From the NCBI GenBank assembly GCA_000320545.1, contig ADNK01003097.1, forward strand, positions 12,501-52,023: 39,523 bases of DNA, read 5' to 3'. The first letter of the stretch is position 1, and the number at the start of each line of letters is the position of its first letter. This DNA comes from Bigelowiella natans CCMP2755 (taxonomy: Eukaryota; Cercozoa; Chlorarachniophyceae). This document shows positions 11,776-22,495 of the stretch, piece after piece. A program made the position numbers and the translations under genes. The notes under the pieces are model-generated. The model was not told the origin of the DNA, did no database searches, and saw only the letters and a program-made list of their open reading frames with translations.

Positions 11776-12612
11776 TCAATCGTGTTCTCGCAACAATGAG
11801 ACTCTAGTGGTCCCGCAGGCTTTCTGTGTTGCGATTCCTCCCTTGCACTGCTGCCAAACCTGTGTCGCTTGCACGACGATCGACATGGGGCCCTCGTTCT
11901 GCAAAGCCGCAAGGACCAGCGTCTCGTTGTGCCTGTCGAGGCACTGGAAAGATCCAAACTGTCCCACCTTCTTGGACTCCTTTCCGGAGTCGCAAGCGTC
12001 GTCCTTTCCTGTGTAGGGGTAGTCCTCCTCTGTCGCTATCCCGCCGTTATTGATTGCCCACTGGAAGGCCGTGTCGGGTCCACCACCTTTGCAACCGTGG
12101 TCATCCCCGGAAGTGTCGCAAGAGACCAGCTCCTGCTCAGAGAAGGATGCGAGCTTTCCCGTTTTTCTAAACCAGGCTCCCTCCATGCATCCCGTAGCGC
12201 TAAAGCTCCAGCACGACCCGCAAGACGCCTGGTTTTTCACTGGGGTCACGGCGCCCTCCTTTCTCCAGTCGATCGCCTGGGACAGGTTGCAGGTCTTTGT
12301 GTACTCCGTGATGGGACTCTTCCAGCAGGTCCCCTGCAGCCCGTAGGGCTTGGGCATGAGCCGCGCGGAGCTGAAGTCTTCCCAGCACTGGTCCGAGTAG
12401 ATGTTTTCGCCGAGCTCAAGGCTAGAGGTGCTGCTGTTGGACTGGTATCTGCGGATCATTTCCATGTTCTCTTTCCAACACTCCTGTGCCCGTGATTCGG
12501 CCAGCGGAGCATCGTAAGACTTCCCGAACTTGAGTTTGAAGGCTTGGAAGGTGCCATAATCGGCGGTGGCGGCGGCGAGGGCGAAGTAAATGATCAGGTG
12601 AGAGAGGCGCAT
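11776..12612 (-). CDS. Papain-family cysteine protease, truncated before catalytic His/Asn
   Basis: One uninterrupted frame of 278 codons. It has a signal peptide (residues 1-17), an I29-type inhibitory propeptide (about 20-85) and the start of a C1A catalytic domain at about 113. The active-site block NQASCGSCWSFSATG supplies the oxyanion Gln and the nucleophile Cys. The disulfide motif GCKGGGPDTAFQWAINNGGI is present. The frame then diverges just after KACGTT, where C1A proteases normally continue with the catalytic His (DHGV-like) and later Asn (NSWG). Neither appears in any frame in the 215 bp before the sulfotransferase start. The gene is GC-rich and intronless, unlike its neighbours. 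It is either a truncated copy, a catalytically dead product, or a gene whose last exon is missing from this sequence. Confidence 0.85.
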   Translation of the reverse strand: MRLSHLIIYFALAAATADYGTFQAFKLKFGKSYDAPLAESRAQECWKENMEMIRRYQSNSSTSSLELGENIYSDQCWEDFSSARLMPKPYGLQGTCWKSPITEYTKTCNLSQAIDWRKEGAVTPVKNQASCGSCWSFSATGCMEGAWFRKTGKLASFSEQELVSCDTSGDDHGCKGGGPDTAFQWAINNGGIATEEDYPYTGKDDACDSGKESKKVGQFGSFQCLDRHNETLVLAALQNEGPMSIVVQATQVWQQCKGGIATQKACGTTRVSLLREHD

Positions 12613-12720
12613 GCTTTGATTCGATGACAGGGGCGATTGTCGTTTTGCGTGGGGCGCAAAGAGGGGAGGTAGGAGGGTTGTTACACGACACTACTTCCTG
12701 AAACACGTACGAAAAGGATT

Positions 12721-12772
12721 ATGCGACAAGGAAATGTGCCACTTGCTCTTGGAGGCGTTTCACGCTCCACAT

Positions 12773-12808
<36 letters not shown>

Positions 12809-13132
12809 TTTGTACGTGTGTTGTATGTTTACGTGTTGTGTGTGTGTGTGTGTGTATGTGTATTCTATTGACTAGGTGGGCAGGCAGAATGTTGGGAATA
12901 TTACGTATATTTCGTCATCTAAGCTTCCCTGGAAATCGACACCGGTAGTAGCAGTAGTAGTAGTAGTAGTAGTTGTAGGAGGAGGAGGAGGAGGAGGAAT
13001 AGCAGCAGCAGCAATGTGCGCATATATCGCCCGCTTGTAGGAGGAACGCCGTCTCTTCAATCTTTTGAGTAGGGAGGCCGATTGTCTCTCATCGTGTACC
13101 TGTTCATTCGCATCAACTACATTAATATGATA

Positions 13133-13172
<40 letters not shown>

Positions 13173-13684
13173 CACAGATGTGTATTATGCACATACGTGT
13201 GGTGTATGTGCGTGTGTGTGTGTGTTTGTAAAATTGTAAAAAAATATGTTTTTGTTATCACCGCAGCAAACGTTCACTGTGGGCGGTGCATTGGAGACCT
13301 TTGCCTTCGGTGCCTCGGCTCCTGACAGCCTCTCAGAGTTGTACCTTAGAGCCAACGATACGACAGGGTCAGTGGGGGGGGGGGAACGACTCGGCCTTTT
13401 CTCTGGAGTAGCAGCAACGTTTCCTTGTCTTTTCCCGGTGTTGTTTGTTTGCTTGTGGTATCCACTCCAAAAAAATTTTGAGTCTTCTTTCTGCTATGTT
13501 TACTCTCTTCGCAAGTTTATATATAATATATGCCCCTTACATGTGTTTCTGTATATTTCGACTTCGATCGGCCAAAAACAGGCACTTACGTGACGTGAAG
13601 CTCCCAGAGCACCCTTTCACGCTCTCTCATGCAGCGGCTGCCATGGTCTATTTGCTACTGCAACGTTATAAGTCTTCTATGTAG
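12721..13684 (+). CDS. Small three-exon protein, function unknown
   Basis: Exons 12721-12756, 13267-13367 and 13582-13684 join in phase to give 79 residues. The first encodes MRQGNVPLALGG. The second follows a CACCGCAG acceptor and contains FAFGASAPDSLSELYLRAND. The third follows AAAAACAG and contains VKLPEHPFTLSHAAAAMVY, ending in SSM and stop. Intron 1 holds CA, TG, TAG and AT microsatellites; intron 2 begins with a GTCAGT donor. Exons 2 and 3 are the stronger part; exon 1 rests on phase and a plausible Met. It starts 108 bp from the divergent protease start, so a shared promoter is possible. No family recognised. Confidence 0.5.
13135..13167. repeat. (AT)n microsatellite in intron
   Basis: A perfect AT tract inside the first intron of the small three-exon gene, preceded by imperfect ATGAT units. 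Confidence 0.9.
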
Positions 13685-13749
13685 AAACGGCTTAATACGA
13701 AAGCTAGCTTATATCGCGGAGATGTACAATGCGACTAGTGCGAACGTAT

Positions 13750-13750
<1 letters not shown>

Positions 13751-13788
<38 letters not shown>

Positions 13789-13911
13789 CAAGGGCTACTT
13801 CCTTCCTATTGTCATTTATCTCTCAGGGTTATGATTTTGCTGACGAGATTAGCTCACAACTCGGTATTATTCTGTATCATTATCATTATTATTAGTATTA
13901 TTCGTAGTGGC

Positions 13912-13943
<32 letters not shown>

Positions 13944-13945
13944 CA
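13751..13945. repeat. (CT)n at 13751-13785 and (AGT)n at about 13912-13942
   Basis: Two perfect simple-repeat tracts in the spacer downstream of the small three-exon gene. The Leu/Ser runs in frames crossing them are repeat translations. Confidence 0.9.
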
Positions 13946-14112
13946 GTCGTGCTAGGGAGAAGCAAGAGGAGAAGGAGAAGGAAGAATTCTCTTCTATTGA
14001 AAATTCTAAGCGTTTGGTTATAGCATGAAATCATCAAATCATCATCAAATCATCATCAGCATCATCATCATCATCGTAATCGATCATTAATACTTCCACA
14101 ACAACCAACAAG

Positions 14113-14393
14113 GCCCCATCTCACCGCTTCTATCGGCACTACTCGGCTTCAAGTACCCCTACTTCTCTCCCTCCGCCCAAGCCAGTGCGCCGCTGCCCTC
14201 CATGAACGACTTCATCGCTGATGCTACTAGCAAGATCTTACAGGAAGGGATCGGGATGGTTGAAAACAAGCGGCAGCAGCAGCTCCTCCGCACGGTGCAC
14301 AAGCAGCATGCAATCATGGGTTTCCGACGAGAAAGGGTGGGATGGTGGGGGGCTGCACATCGCATCGCACGCGGTGGTGCATTTGTGCAGTGA
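14113..14393 (+). CDS. Candidate exon, unknown protein
   Basis: A frame open for about 93 codons follows an acceptor-like CCAACAAG. It contains LLGFKYPYFSPSAQ and then SMNDFIADATSKILQEGIGM, ending at TGA 14391-14393. The residue mix looks like protein rather than repeat. I could not find a partner exon in phase, and a donor at about 14336 could end it sooner. Not recognised. Confidence 0.3.
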
Positions 14394-14399
14394 AATCAT

Positions 14400-15730
14400 G
14401 CCATCAGTCCCCACCTTGCGCAAACAGCCGCCGCTGCCGCCGCTTTGCACAGCTACGAACATTGGGATGACAATTGAAATGATTTGATCACTTCACAGCA
14501 TCCATCTCATGTTTCTGATGATGGAGTGTGTAGACATGAGACGGATGCAATGAATTGGTCACATCATTTCAATGGTCTCTCTGATGTGGCCATGCAAAGC
14601 AGTCCAGCAATGGCTGCACCTCTGATGTGTCACATCTGTGTTCATTTGATTTTTCTGTTGCACGTTTCATGCACATGAAAGCTTCCATGTCCTGTCGTCG
14701 AAATCGTGCCCTACGCGCAGCGGCCCGTGCTTCTTTTTCAGAATGTCTAGATGTGCACCACATGCCTACCTGTGAGGATGATGCTCCCTGTGTGCCACGA
14801 CTAGGCGTGCATCTCAGCATCCCATGCAAGTGCGCTTGCAATGCTGTCTGTGTGTTCGTTAGGTCATTTTGTGTTGTTACCTTGCCCTCATGATCATTGG
14901 TGAGGAATTTTGCTTGACTAGCCTGAAATTATTCACCTTCAGCTAGTGGCCATCTGTGTCTATGACTACATTTGTGACGTGTCGCAATGCACAAATCAAA
15001 ACGTATACTTTTTTCACGCCAGCAGCAAACAAAAAGAAGTCCATGTTCTATGCCTATGTGAATGACTGCGCTAAGGTTGTCATTGGAAAAAAAATAAAAT
15101 GATGATAAGTAAACTGTGCATGCCAGCCATCAGCTATCTAGCTATGCATCTATGTATTTAAGCATCTGTTTACGGAAACTTTCGCTCGCGTATGCGCTAG
15201 CTGCTGCTTAGTACCCTCACCGCACAAAAAAAATCACCATCTGTTCGCGGTAGGGAAATACCCCAAAAAATTCTTACCGCAATTTCACCTACTACGAACC
15301 TGTTGCTGAACTTCATAGCGAGAATGACATCGCAAAAATTTGAGGAATAGCACAGAATGCACGCCTTTGTTGAAATGATCTTTGTTAAAATACATCGCAA
15401 AAAAATCATCGCCGAAATTCTGGCCAATCTTCTTCTATTCATTGCGCACGCTGTGTGTTCAAGACTTCATGCCGCAGTGAGGCATCTCGAATAATCTATA
15501 ACACAGGTCCTGAGGTTTGCTTTATCCTAAATTCCGTGTCTCTGCCCTCGAACAACAAATATTTACTGGGACCACGGCCATAATATCTTTCTGAACAAGA
15601 TGCGCTAGCAGTTAGAATTCATTCATACATATAAATATGTACTTTATTCACCAAGTATAACCGAAAGCAATGTCAACAGTATCATGTCATCCTTGCACAG
15701 CTTCTCACATCTAATGCTATGGCAGTAAAC
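14400..15730. other. Spacer, no gene seen
   Basis: From about 14480 to 14900 the DNA is again rich in CATG and TGTG words and open in several frames, like the patch at 8.6-9.1 kb. From about 15200 to 15440 there are several words of the type TTCGCGG, GCGAAATT and GCAAAAATTT in both orientations, suggesting a decayed repeat. No splice-supported exon was found. Confidence 0.5.
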
Positions 15731-15734
15731 CCTT

Positions 15735-17428
15735 TTAGAAAAGCGTACCGCTGCGGTTTCTGTAGTATTCTGAATTAACATCCGGGCCACTGTAACCACC
15801 GCTGATCAAGTAAGAAGCCTATAAGGGAACGGAAGTGTGTTAGCATGTGGCATGATGTCAACTAACAGATGAGAAACTTTTATCGTCGCTCATCGCATGT
15901 CGAACGCATTACGCGCATGCACGCAGATCATAGAAACCAAATGAAAAGCAAACCCAAAATTGATCACCCAACACACCTTTCCGCAGGTAATGCGCAAACA
16001 CTCACTATAAGAAACGAGCTCCCCACAAGTGTTCTGCTTGCGGAGGTCCAATTCAAGTAGGATTTTCAACAGACGCTGCTTGAGGAGTTGCCGAATCTCA
16101 GGGGTCTCAAATCCCCGACACGGCAAACGAGGAGGGCCACGACAAAAAGAACATCCATCGTACAGCGTCGCATATGAACCGCTGCTTGTGTAGAATTTTG
16201 TGCCTCTAATACAATTATGAGGACCCTGACCACTGTAGGTTCCCCCCCAGAATATGATGGGATTTCCCTTGATGATTTCAAGCTCAAAGGAGTATCGTTC
16301 GCCAAACTTGGTCAGTTCCAGGGGAATCTTGATAGTTGAAGGCCACTGCAGATGACGGAGCCGATCTGGGAGCGGCGGTAGCGGCGTGACCCACTTCACG
16401 TGCCAGTGGTCCCTCATTGCCTTCACGATGACTGCTTCCTTTAAATAATGGCCGTAAAAGTTTTTGTAACGAGTATTTCCTGGTTTACATGGCCAATAAG
16501 GCGTCGGCTCGCTTTTGGAGTTGGTCATTGCCCATACAGAATATCCGCCGATGGCATCACAGAATGCATTGTACCCCCCAACATCGCGCACGAGGTTTTT
16601 GAACCCTCCCCAGACCTTAATAAGCTCGCCGTCGCTGACGAGTGTTTTTAGGCCACCAACACTCTCTACAAAGACTGCTATGCCGCCAACAGCTTCCAAC
16701 AATTCACGGCATCCTCCAGCAATACTCACAAGACCCTGCAACCCCCCACAGCCCTTCTTGAGCGCCTGGTAGTCACCAGCGTGTCTCACAACGACCGCGA
16801 ACCCACTTTTGCCCCTTGGACGCCGATCGTCTTCCCTCTCCTTTTCTTCTCCTATTCCGTCCTTCCCGAAGCCTTCTGAAGCAGCCACTCTGAGGAAGTT
16901 CCGAAACCCTCCCGCGAGGGGCAGTTCAGCGCGCAACATTCCGGGGGAATGCAACACATGTCGTAAACCACGTAAGAGCCTGCTCGCAGCCTGATTCTCC
17001 CATTTCTCATCGACACCGCTACGCTCGTTCTGGATTTTCACGAGCCTCTGCACTTGCAATGAAAGGTCTTGAATCTGACATTTTGCTTGTTGCATTTCCT
17101 TACGGACCTCCTTGAGCTCGCCCAGGGCATTAAACCATCCCTTGTACTTCTGCGACAGCTCAGCCCTAAGCTCCTGGATCTCTTCGCGGAGCTCCTTGAC
17201 AACCTGCAGTTGCTTTACTTCCCCCTCTTCGCGCTTTCTCTCCTGCTGCATAATCTCATTGATTTGTTTGTCGACGTCCGATTGTTTGTCCGCGGAGGGG
17301 TCTGGAGATGGTTGGCGCTGAAACAGTGACAACAACCGAGCCGGCAAGAAAGCCTGCATGTTTGTGAAACTGCTGAATTTGAATTTGAACTTGAACACTG
17401 AGGAAGTCTTGAGAAGTCCCAGGTGCAA
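15735..17428 (-). CDS. Coiled-coil protein with decapeptide GG repeats
   Basis: A long exon (17428-16016) joins in phase 0 to a last exon (15818-15735) to give about 498 residues; the start may instead be the second Met at 17359. Residues about 50-135 form a charged heptad-rich coiled coil (QQERKREEGEVKQLQVVKEL and onward). Residues about 228-300 are a run of units of ten residues of the form GG-x-x-x-L-h-x-x-h: GGLQGLVSIA, GGCRELLEAV, GGIAVFVESV, one longer unit, GGFKNLVRDV, GGYNAFCDAI. A related single unit, GGFRNFLRVA, occurs at about 173. The C-terminal third is Trp/Cys/Gly-rich (WGGTYSGQGPHNC, CSFCRGPPRLPC), and the last exon echoes it with SGGYSGPDVNSEYYRN. No signal peptide or membrane segment is obvious. 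Family not recognised. Confidence 0.75.
16528..16747 (-). repeat. Coding tandem repeat: ten-residue GG units
   Basis: This stretch encodes six to seven consecutive GG-led units, most exactly ten residues long (30 bases). One unit is expanded to sixteen by a DGELIKVW insertion. The bases differ between units, so the repeat is old and kept at protein level rather than a recent microsatellite. Confidence 0.8.
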
Positions 17429-17867
17429 TTGGTAGATCTAGGATGTGGAGTGAGTGAGCAGACGTCGGTAGATCTGCGCAGAACGACGATGTCTTTTCCC
17501 CTCCTCTCTCTCTCTCTAGCACCTCGTCACACACCGCCCACTCATCGAGGAGCTGTGAGCATCATGGATGAGTCCTCCAATAATCTCATGAAATTGCCTG
17601 GGATTTCCCTGTGCGACAAGCTCAAATCCTCAAAAATACCTAGAATACTAGCTGGCGTTGCGTCCCACTCGATGCTGGCGGCCGGGAAGCATGGAAAAGG
17701 AAAGACATGGGGAAGACGAAAAACAGCGAAAATAGGATCGATTTACTACCGGTAGTAGACTACGTGCGCTGGGTGTCCAGATACTATCAAAGAAAGTGGA
17801 CCTAGAATAACCAACAAAAAACCCCGGTAGCAGCAAGGCCAGAGAGTGTTCGTGTTATGGGCCTTCC

Positions 17868-18516
17868 GTGAACGAAACATCCCCATCCCCTGTCCCACAG
17901 CTACCATCCACCACTAGACTGTTGAAGACGGAGAATCAGAATAAGGAGCAGTCCCGTTATCTTGGGGGACTGCACTGCGGAAAAACCAGCAGAGGACGGC
18001 AGATGGTGACGCATTGTTCTCCATCCACCTTCTTCTTCCTTCCTCTGACCAGCATCATCATCATCTCATGTTTGGTCTCCACGGTCTCCTCAAAATGCAT
18101 GCCACCTAAGCCACTGCTGCGATCTAGAGAGCTTACATTGAATCCAAAATCAAGAAGTGGGCTGCCATCATTATTGAAGAAAAGCCGGATGATGTTGAAA
18201 GCCTGGTATAGCCGCCCGACACCGTTTCGTCTTGGAGATGACATGGGCGCGGATTCTTCAAGCGGTAAAATCGACGACGGTGAACGTAGAGGGGGAAATG
18301 AAGCGATTCGAGGAGAGCAAGATAATCCAATACGGATTCCCAGCAGCAGCAGTAGCAGCAGCAGCAGCAGTAATAACAGGAGATATCGCTTTAAACTACG
18401 ATCAGCTTCACGTTCCCGCCTAATGCAAATCCGAAATGCAGATCAGTCGGATGGTGGTGCTGCACTGCCTGCGGAAGATTCAAGCACGCGAACGAAAGTC
18501 ATTAAACAAAAAGCTC

Positions 18517-18566
<50 letters not shown>

Positions 18567-18568
18567 AC

Positions 18569-18609
<41 letters not shown>

Positions 18610-18614
18610 AGTAA
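17868..18614 (+). CDS. Overlapping candidate frames upstream of the unknown gene
   Basis: Two frames stay open across 18238-18423. One belongs to a long frame starting at ATG 17868, with a Ser run from an AGC repeat and then NADQSDGGAALPAEDSSTR. The other starts at ATG 18238 and would give a 61-residue protein, MTWARILQAVKSTTVNVEGE... with an Ala-rich hydrophobic stretch ending at TAA 18421-18423. A donor GTCATT at about 18498 would join the first frame in phase 0 to the exon at 18676. A further open frame with MDESSNNLMKLPG starts at 17564. I cannot tell which, if any, is the 5' part of the following gene. Confidence 0.3.
18524..18607. repeat. Compound (CT)n-(GT)n-(TA)n microsatellite
   Basis: CT, then GT, then TA tracts in direct succession, ending about 70 bases before the exon at 18676. 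Confidence 0.9.
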
Positions 18615-18675
18615 ATTATCCGTCCTCTACCCGCCTTTTTGCGATGAATGACCCCAGCTTTCTAAATTGGTGCAG

Positions 18676-19468
18676 GATGATGTTGCAGCAGAGGCAGGGG
18701 CAAAGACTTTAGTTGGGTTCTTTCCTAGGATGGGAGCAAATGAGTCAGGACCGAGTAGAATTCGAGCTTGGAGGTAGTAGTAGTAGTAGTAGTTGTAGTA
18801 GTAGTAGCAGACCCCATCTGCCACACATTTCGGACACGGTGAAATATTGCCTTTTTCTAATCGATGCATGTATATGTGAATTCTATCCCCATACTATCCT
18901 AGTCCTCGCAATGGCAACTGATTTGCTGATCGGCACTCGAGCTTCATTTTCGCAATCTTGTTCAATGCTCTGAAATATGCGTGGTATTACAGACTGCACC
19001 AGTGCCTTTCCTGGGATCTCTCCAAAATCGAGCCTCTCCAGAGAGATAAAGAAACCAACCGAACTCGTATCCTAGCCTTCTCTCCTCAGATCGAGCTTGT
19101 GGTAATCGCTTACGAGAATAACAATACTGCAAACCCCTATTTCTCACCTCATCCTCCTCCTCCCCTTTTTGAAAGGATAATCTGGAATATGGGAAAGTAG
19201 ACATGGAGAGAGTGGAGCTCAGGCAAGAGAGGTGACGATAGAATCAGTATTCAGGGGGTGAAGGGGTTCTGGGCGGATGTGGGTGAACGATAGATAGTAA
19301 CAGTAGCTATTTGAAAAGATGCCAGTAGCATTGTACTGTGGTGATGACTAACAACCGAGTACAAATGAAAGTCATGTAGAAACTTAGATGAAGATTAGGA
19401 TGCAGATAAGTGCACATGCCAGTATATTTAAAAAAGGACGTACGCATTTGCGCGCGCACATTAAGTAA

Positions 19469-19517
<49 letters not shown>

Positions 19518-19853
19518 ATTTAGGGATTACCTCAACTTCATGGACAAGATAAAAGATTTCAATCCGCATGTAATATTGATAACAGCAGCTTCTAAAAAAA
19601 ATAGTTGTTGAAGAACAGGAGCGGCCAACAAGAATGATGAGCTTTTCATCCCCCTCCCTTTCTCCTCAGGTTATAACAATGGACTATGAGGAGTGCAACA
19701 TAGGTTACAGCAAAGAGTCTCGCGGAAAGATGGAGGCAGAACCCGTGGTAGTAATGACAGACAGCTAAGAGGCAGTCATTACTAGTATTTTCAGCTGATT
19801 CATCATGAGTAGAAGCAATATGAAGTAGCTGAGAGAAGATGTGATTTGGACGC

Positions 19854-19897
<44 letters not shown>

Positions 19898-20752
19898 AGA
19901 GAGAGACCGAGAGGATTCGAAGTTAACGCGCCAAGTGATAGTACCTGTTATGCTTTATTAATACAGATCAAAGCCATCCAGCAAGCTATCGATGATGGTG
20001 AGATTGATCCTCAATACTTCATTATTCTTGGAGATCTGGTACTGTGTTGTAATAAGCTGATATTAATTATATATACTTCATATGTTATATTTATTTTACC
20101 TTTTCTTCATTAGCCTACGTTCTCAAAGCACGCTGCATTGGAATACGTAAGCTTCATAAAATGATGATGATGATGATGATGGATGAAATTGATGATATTT
20201 CATAGTAGCACACTCTCACAAAATCGACAAAGAGAGATTTGACCAATGCGCGTTGGGGCGATAATTATGCTGACGATGATGTGGCATTCGTAGCAAACCG
20301 ATGGATGGATGATAAAGAGATACTTCGGAGATTGGTTGCAGTTACCAAGGTTATCTAATGATTTCGTCATATTGCGAGCCATATTCGTGTCGGATTCTCA
20401 GCAGAATTGCCTCCATATCCAGGAAAGCCGATTACTGGTTTCAAGTCGATGACATCATACAGTATTACAGGTGATTTTACGACAATGCTCTAAGAACCGC
20501 AACGTGCCATTTGGGTGTATTACATTGAACGATTCCTGATGTCGATGAAGCAACATTATCCTTCTCTCCCATCAGAGACGTATACGAAAATAAGAAATGG
20601 CCTGTGCACGAACGATGGGCGCACATACTGCCACAAAGGTGTGTGAATGAGTCAGAAGTTGAGAGGGGGATGATTATATAAAGTCAGATTTTCCTATATT
20701 TCGTAGGCATTTTGATGATCCATTATTGGACGGAGATGATAATAGCACATTC
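18676..20752 (+). CDS. Large multi-exon protein of unknown family
   Basis: Eight exons chain in phase: 18676-18773, 18942-19101, 19176-19231, 19524-19569, 19670-19747, 19967-20038, 20114-20146 and 20209-20349. Landmarks are GAKTLVGFFPRMGANESGPS, a hydrophobic aromatic stretch FIFAILFNALKYAWYYRL, the acidic-basic VDMERVELRQERDYLNFMDK, KAIQQAIDDGEIDPQYFIIL and RWGDNYADDDVAFVANRWMD. Three more exons (20402-20470, 20495-20638, 20707-20752) chain with one another and contain ELPPYPGKPITGFKSM and RAIWVYYIERFLMSMKQHYP. The junction between the two blocks is out of phase with the obvious donor, and no terminal stop was found. The protein is at least 195 residues, probably over 280. Several introns are AT microsatellites. 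I recognise no family. Confidence 0.6.
19472..19518. repeat. (TA)n-(TG)n intronic microsatellite
   Basis: TA tract followed by TG, ending only a few bases before the TTTAG acceptor of the exon at 19524, so it occupies the polypyrimidine position of that intron. Confidence 0.9.
19854..19894. repeat. (AT)n intronic microsatellite
   Basis: A perfect AT tract within the intron between the exons at 19670-19747 and 19967-20038. Confidence 0.9.
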
Positions 20753-20769
20753 GTAAGGACCCCCCTCGG

Positions 20770-21360
20770 CTTCCCTCAAATTTATACGATGTAAAACAGA
20801 AATAGAGTCAATATGAATCTTAAGGATATAAGAACACAGTCTTATCGTTCCATAACGTGGAAGGATGAGTTTACGAATAGCTGACTTTTGACATATGCAA
20901 GTATATGCTACGCATGTTTTTCATCGGCTGCCATGGCATGCTACTACTACAGTGATCTAGTATCATTAAGCATCCGAAATAGCATCATGGTGGGTTGCTG
21001 TAGATAAGGACTTGCTGACACTACTGGGGTATAGTGTAATCATCGTAAACATTACAATGTAAGAAAGAATAACACGCACGTATATGTCCCTAATCGTGCT
21101 AGCTAGATAGAATAGCTGCGCTATCGCGACATCTATCTAGGTGTTTGACGCGGCAATAAAACACTCCAGACCTCCAGCTGCTTCGACACAGACACACTAG
21201 CATACACAAAGATGTCTACCATGTAGATATATGCATGTATGTCTGAGCACAGCGTCTGAAAATGGGCGACACGTATAGCACATAACATGTATGTAGTGGT
21301 GTATGTAATTGCGCTATCCGTGCTTACATCTGAAATATGTTTATACATGTTACATTGTCA
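20770..21360. other. Spacer, no gene seen
   Basis: AT-rich sequence with no long coding-like frame and no recognisable repeat. It lies between the 3' end of the unknown (+) gene and the 3' end of the (-) acetyltransferase, so it should hold both transcript ends. Confidence 0.5.
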
Positions 21361-21362
21361 CA

Positions 21363-22316
21363 TTAAGTATGGGCGTCGTTACTTATTTTTTTTACAACGA
21401 AAATTCCATTCTTGATCTCCTCAATATGACCATTCCACTCCGCCATGACATCTTCTGCTGCTCTCTCAAACCCCATCTTTTCGAACCAAGCCACAGCACC
21501 AACATCAGCTGAAGAAACAATGAAGCGTATTGATCCAGGAAAGCGGATGTGAATGTCGTCTTTGAGAGCTTTCATAAGCTGAGAAGCATGTCCTTCCCTC
21601 TGCCTATCTTCTCTAATTGCACACAAGCAGATTTCAACCGATGTGTTATCTCGAATAGGCCGGTAGGTGAGGCCACCGATGACATTGTCATCTTCATGGA
21701 CAATGAGGGACGTGCAGCCACGATCGTAGAGGATCTGAAATAATGAGAATGGCAACCTGATTATGGCAATGCTTGTTCTCAAAACCAAAACTTTGGCCAA
21801 CCTTTTTTAGACCCGATATGCCAAAATTCGGGATTTGACTATCGTATATTTCACGCAATCTTGCCATCATCATAAAATTTCCTATTGGAGTCCTTGCCTT
21901 GCCAATAGAACTTTGATTTCTGAATGTATAACAGGAGAATAAAAGGTGGTCAGAGACCTTTATTTAGTACGACTTTAGCGCGTTTGGAAATCTTACCAAA
22001 CATCAATGATGGTTTTGAATAGAATTATAGATATGATGACCTTATTGAGACTGATCTTCCTTCGAAAACTTCGATAGTGTAGCCTTGACCTGTTAATTAA
22101 AAGGCATGGCATCCTTGAACAATTCTAGAGGTAACTTTGCAGTGATTGGATTTCTCTATCGCCGAAGTAGTATGTGTGATATTTAAACGCTTTTAAACGC
22201 TGAATGTTCCGAGTTCTAAGCCGCAGCCAACAGCCATCCCACAAATATGGTGTGGATGCTATTGAGGCCGTCTTCTCAAGATCGATCATCATCCGCATTG
22301 CTCCGTCGCGGTGCAT
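21363..22316 (-). CDS. GCN5-like GNAT acetyltransferase
   Basis: Four exons (22316-22136, 22089-22041, 21910-21802, 21734-21363) close in phase to 236 residues, starting at MHRDGAMRMMIDLEK. The last exon carries the GNAT core. VIGGLTYRPIRDNTSVEICL matches the GCN5/PCAF beta4 strand with its catalytic-position Glu. CAIREDRQREGHASQLM is the acetyl-CoA pyrophosphate loop (Gln/Arg-x-x-Gly-x-Ala). VGAVAWFEKMGF is the alpha4 region. The third exon, MARLREIYDSQIPNFG, matches the N-terminal helix of the GCN5 fold. No bromodomain or PCAF homology region is present, so it is a stand-alone catalytic domain; the substrate could be a histone or another protein. It is divergent from the aminopeptidase gene. 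An in-frame upstream extension to about 22430 exists but has no ATG. Confidence 0.82.
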
Positions 22317-22495
22317 ATCTGGGAAGATCTTCCAAGTCTGAATTACAGCATCCCTGCCACTACCCGGGAATTTATATTTTGGCCTCCAATTGGGGGGGGA
22401 AACGAGCAAAGACAAACTTACTCGGAAAAAGAACGGAGCACAGCCGAACAGCCTCCGACAGCCCTCACACAGCACCCCCCACACGAGCACCTTTC
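22317..22495. promoter_or_regulatory. Short bidirectional promoter region
   Basis: Only 179 bp separate the inferred start codons of the divergent acetyltransferase (-) and aminopeptidase (+) genes. Both transcripts must start in or near this interval. It contains a C/G tract (GGGGGGG) near 22391 but no clear TATA box. Assignment rests on gene arrangement, not on a recognised motif. Confidence 0.5.

Noticed and set aside
17423-17755. 110-codon plus-strand frame over the start of the coiled-coil gene
   Set aside because: Its first half overlaps the 5' end of a better supported minus-strand gene. Only the later part (from about 17564) could be a real 5' exon, so it is noted but not called.
22317-22490. 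N-terminal extension of the acetyltransferase frame
   Set aside because: It has no ATG and runs over the C/G tract next to the divergent aminopeptidase start, so I took the Met at 22316.
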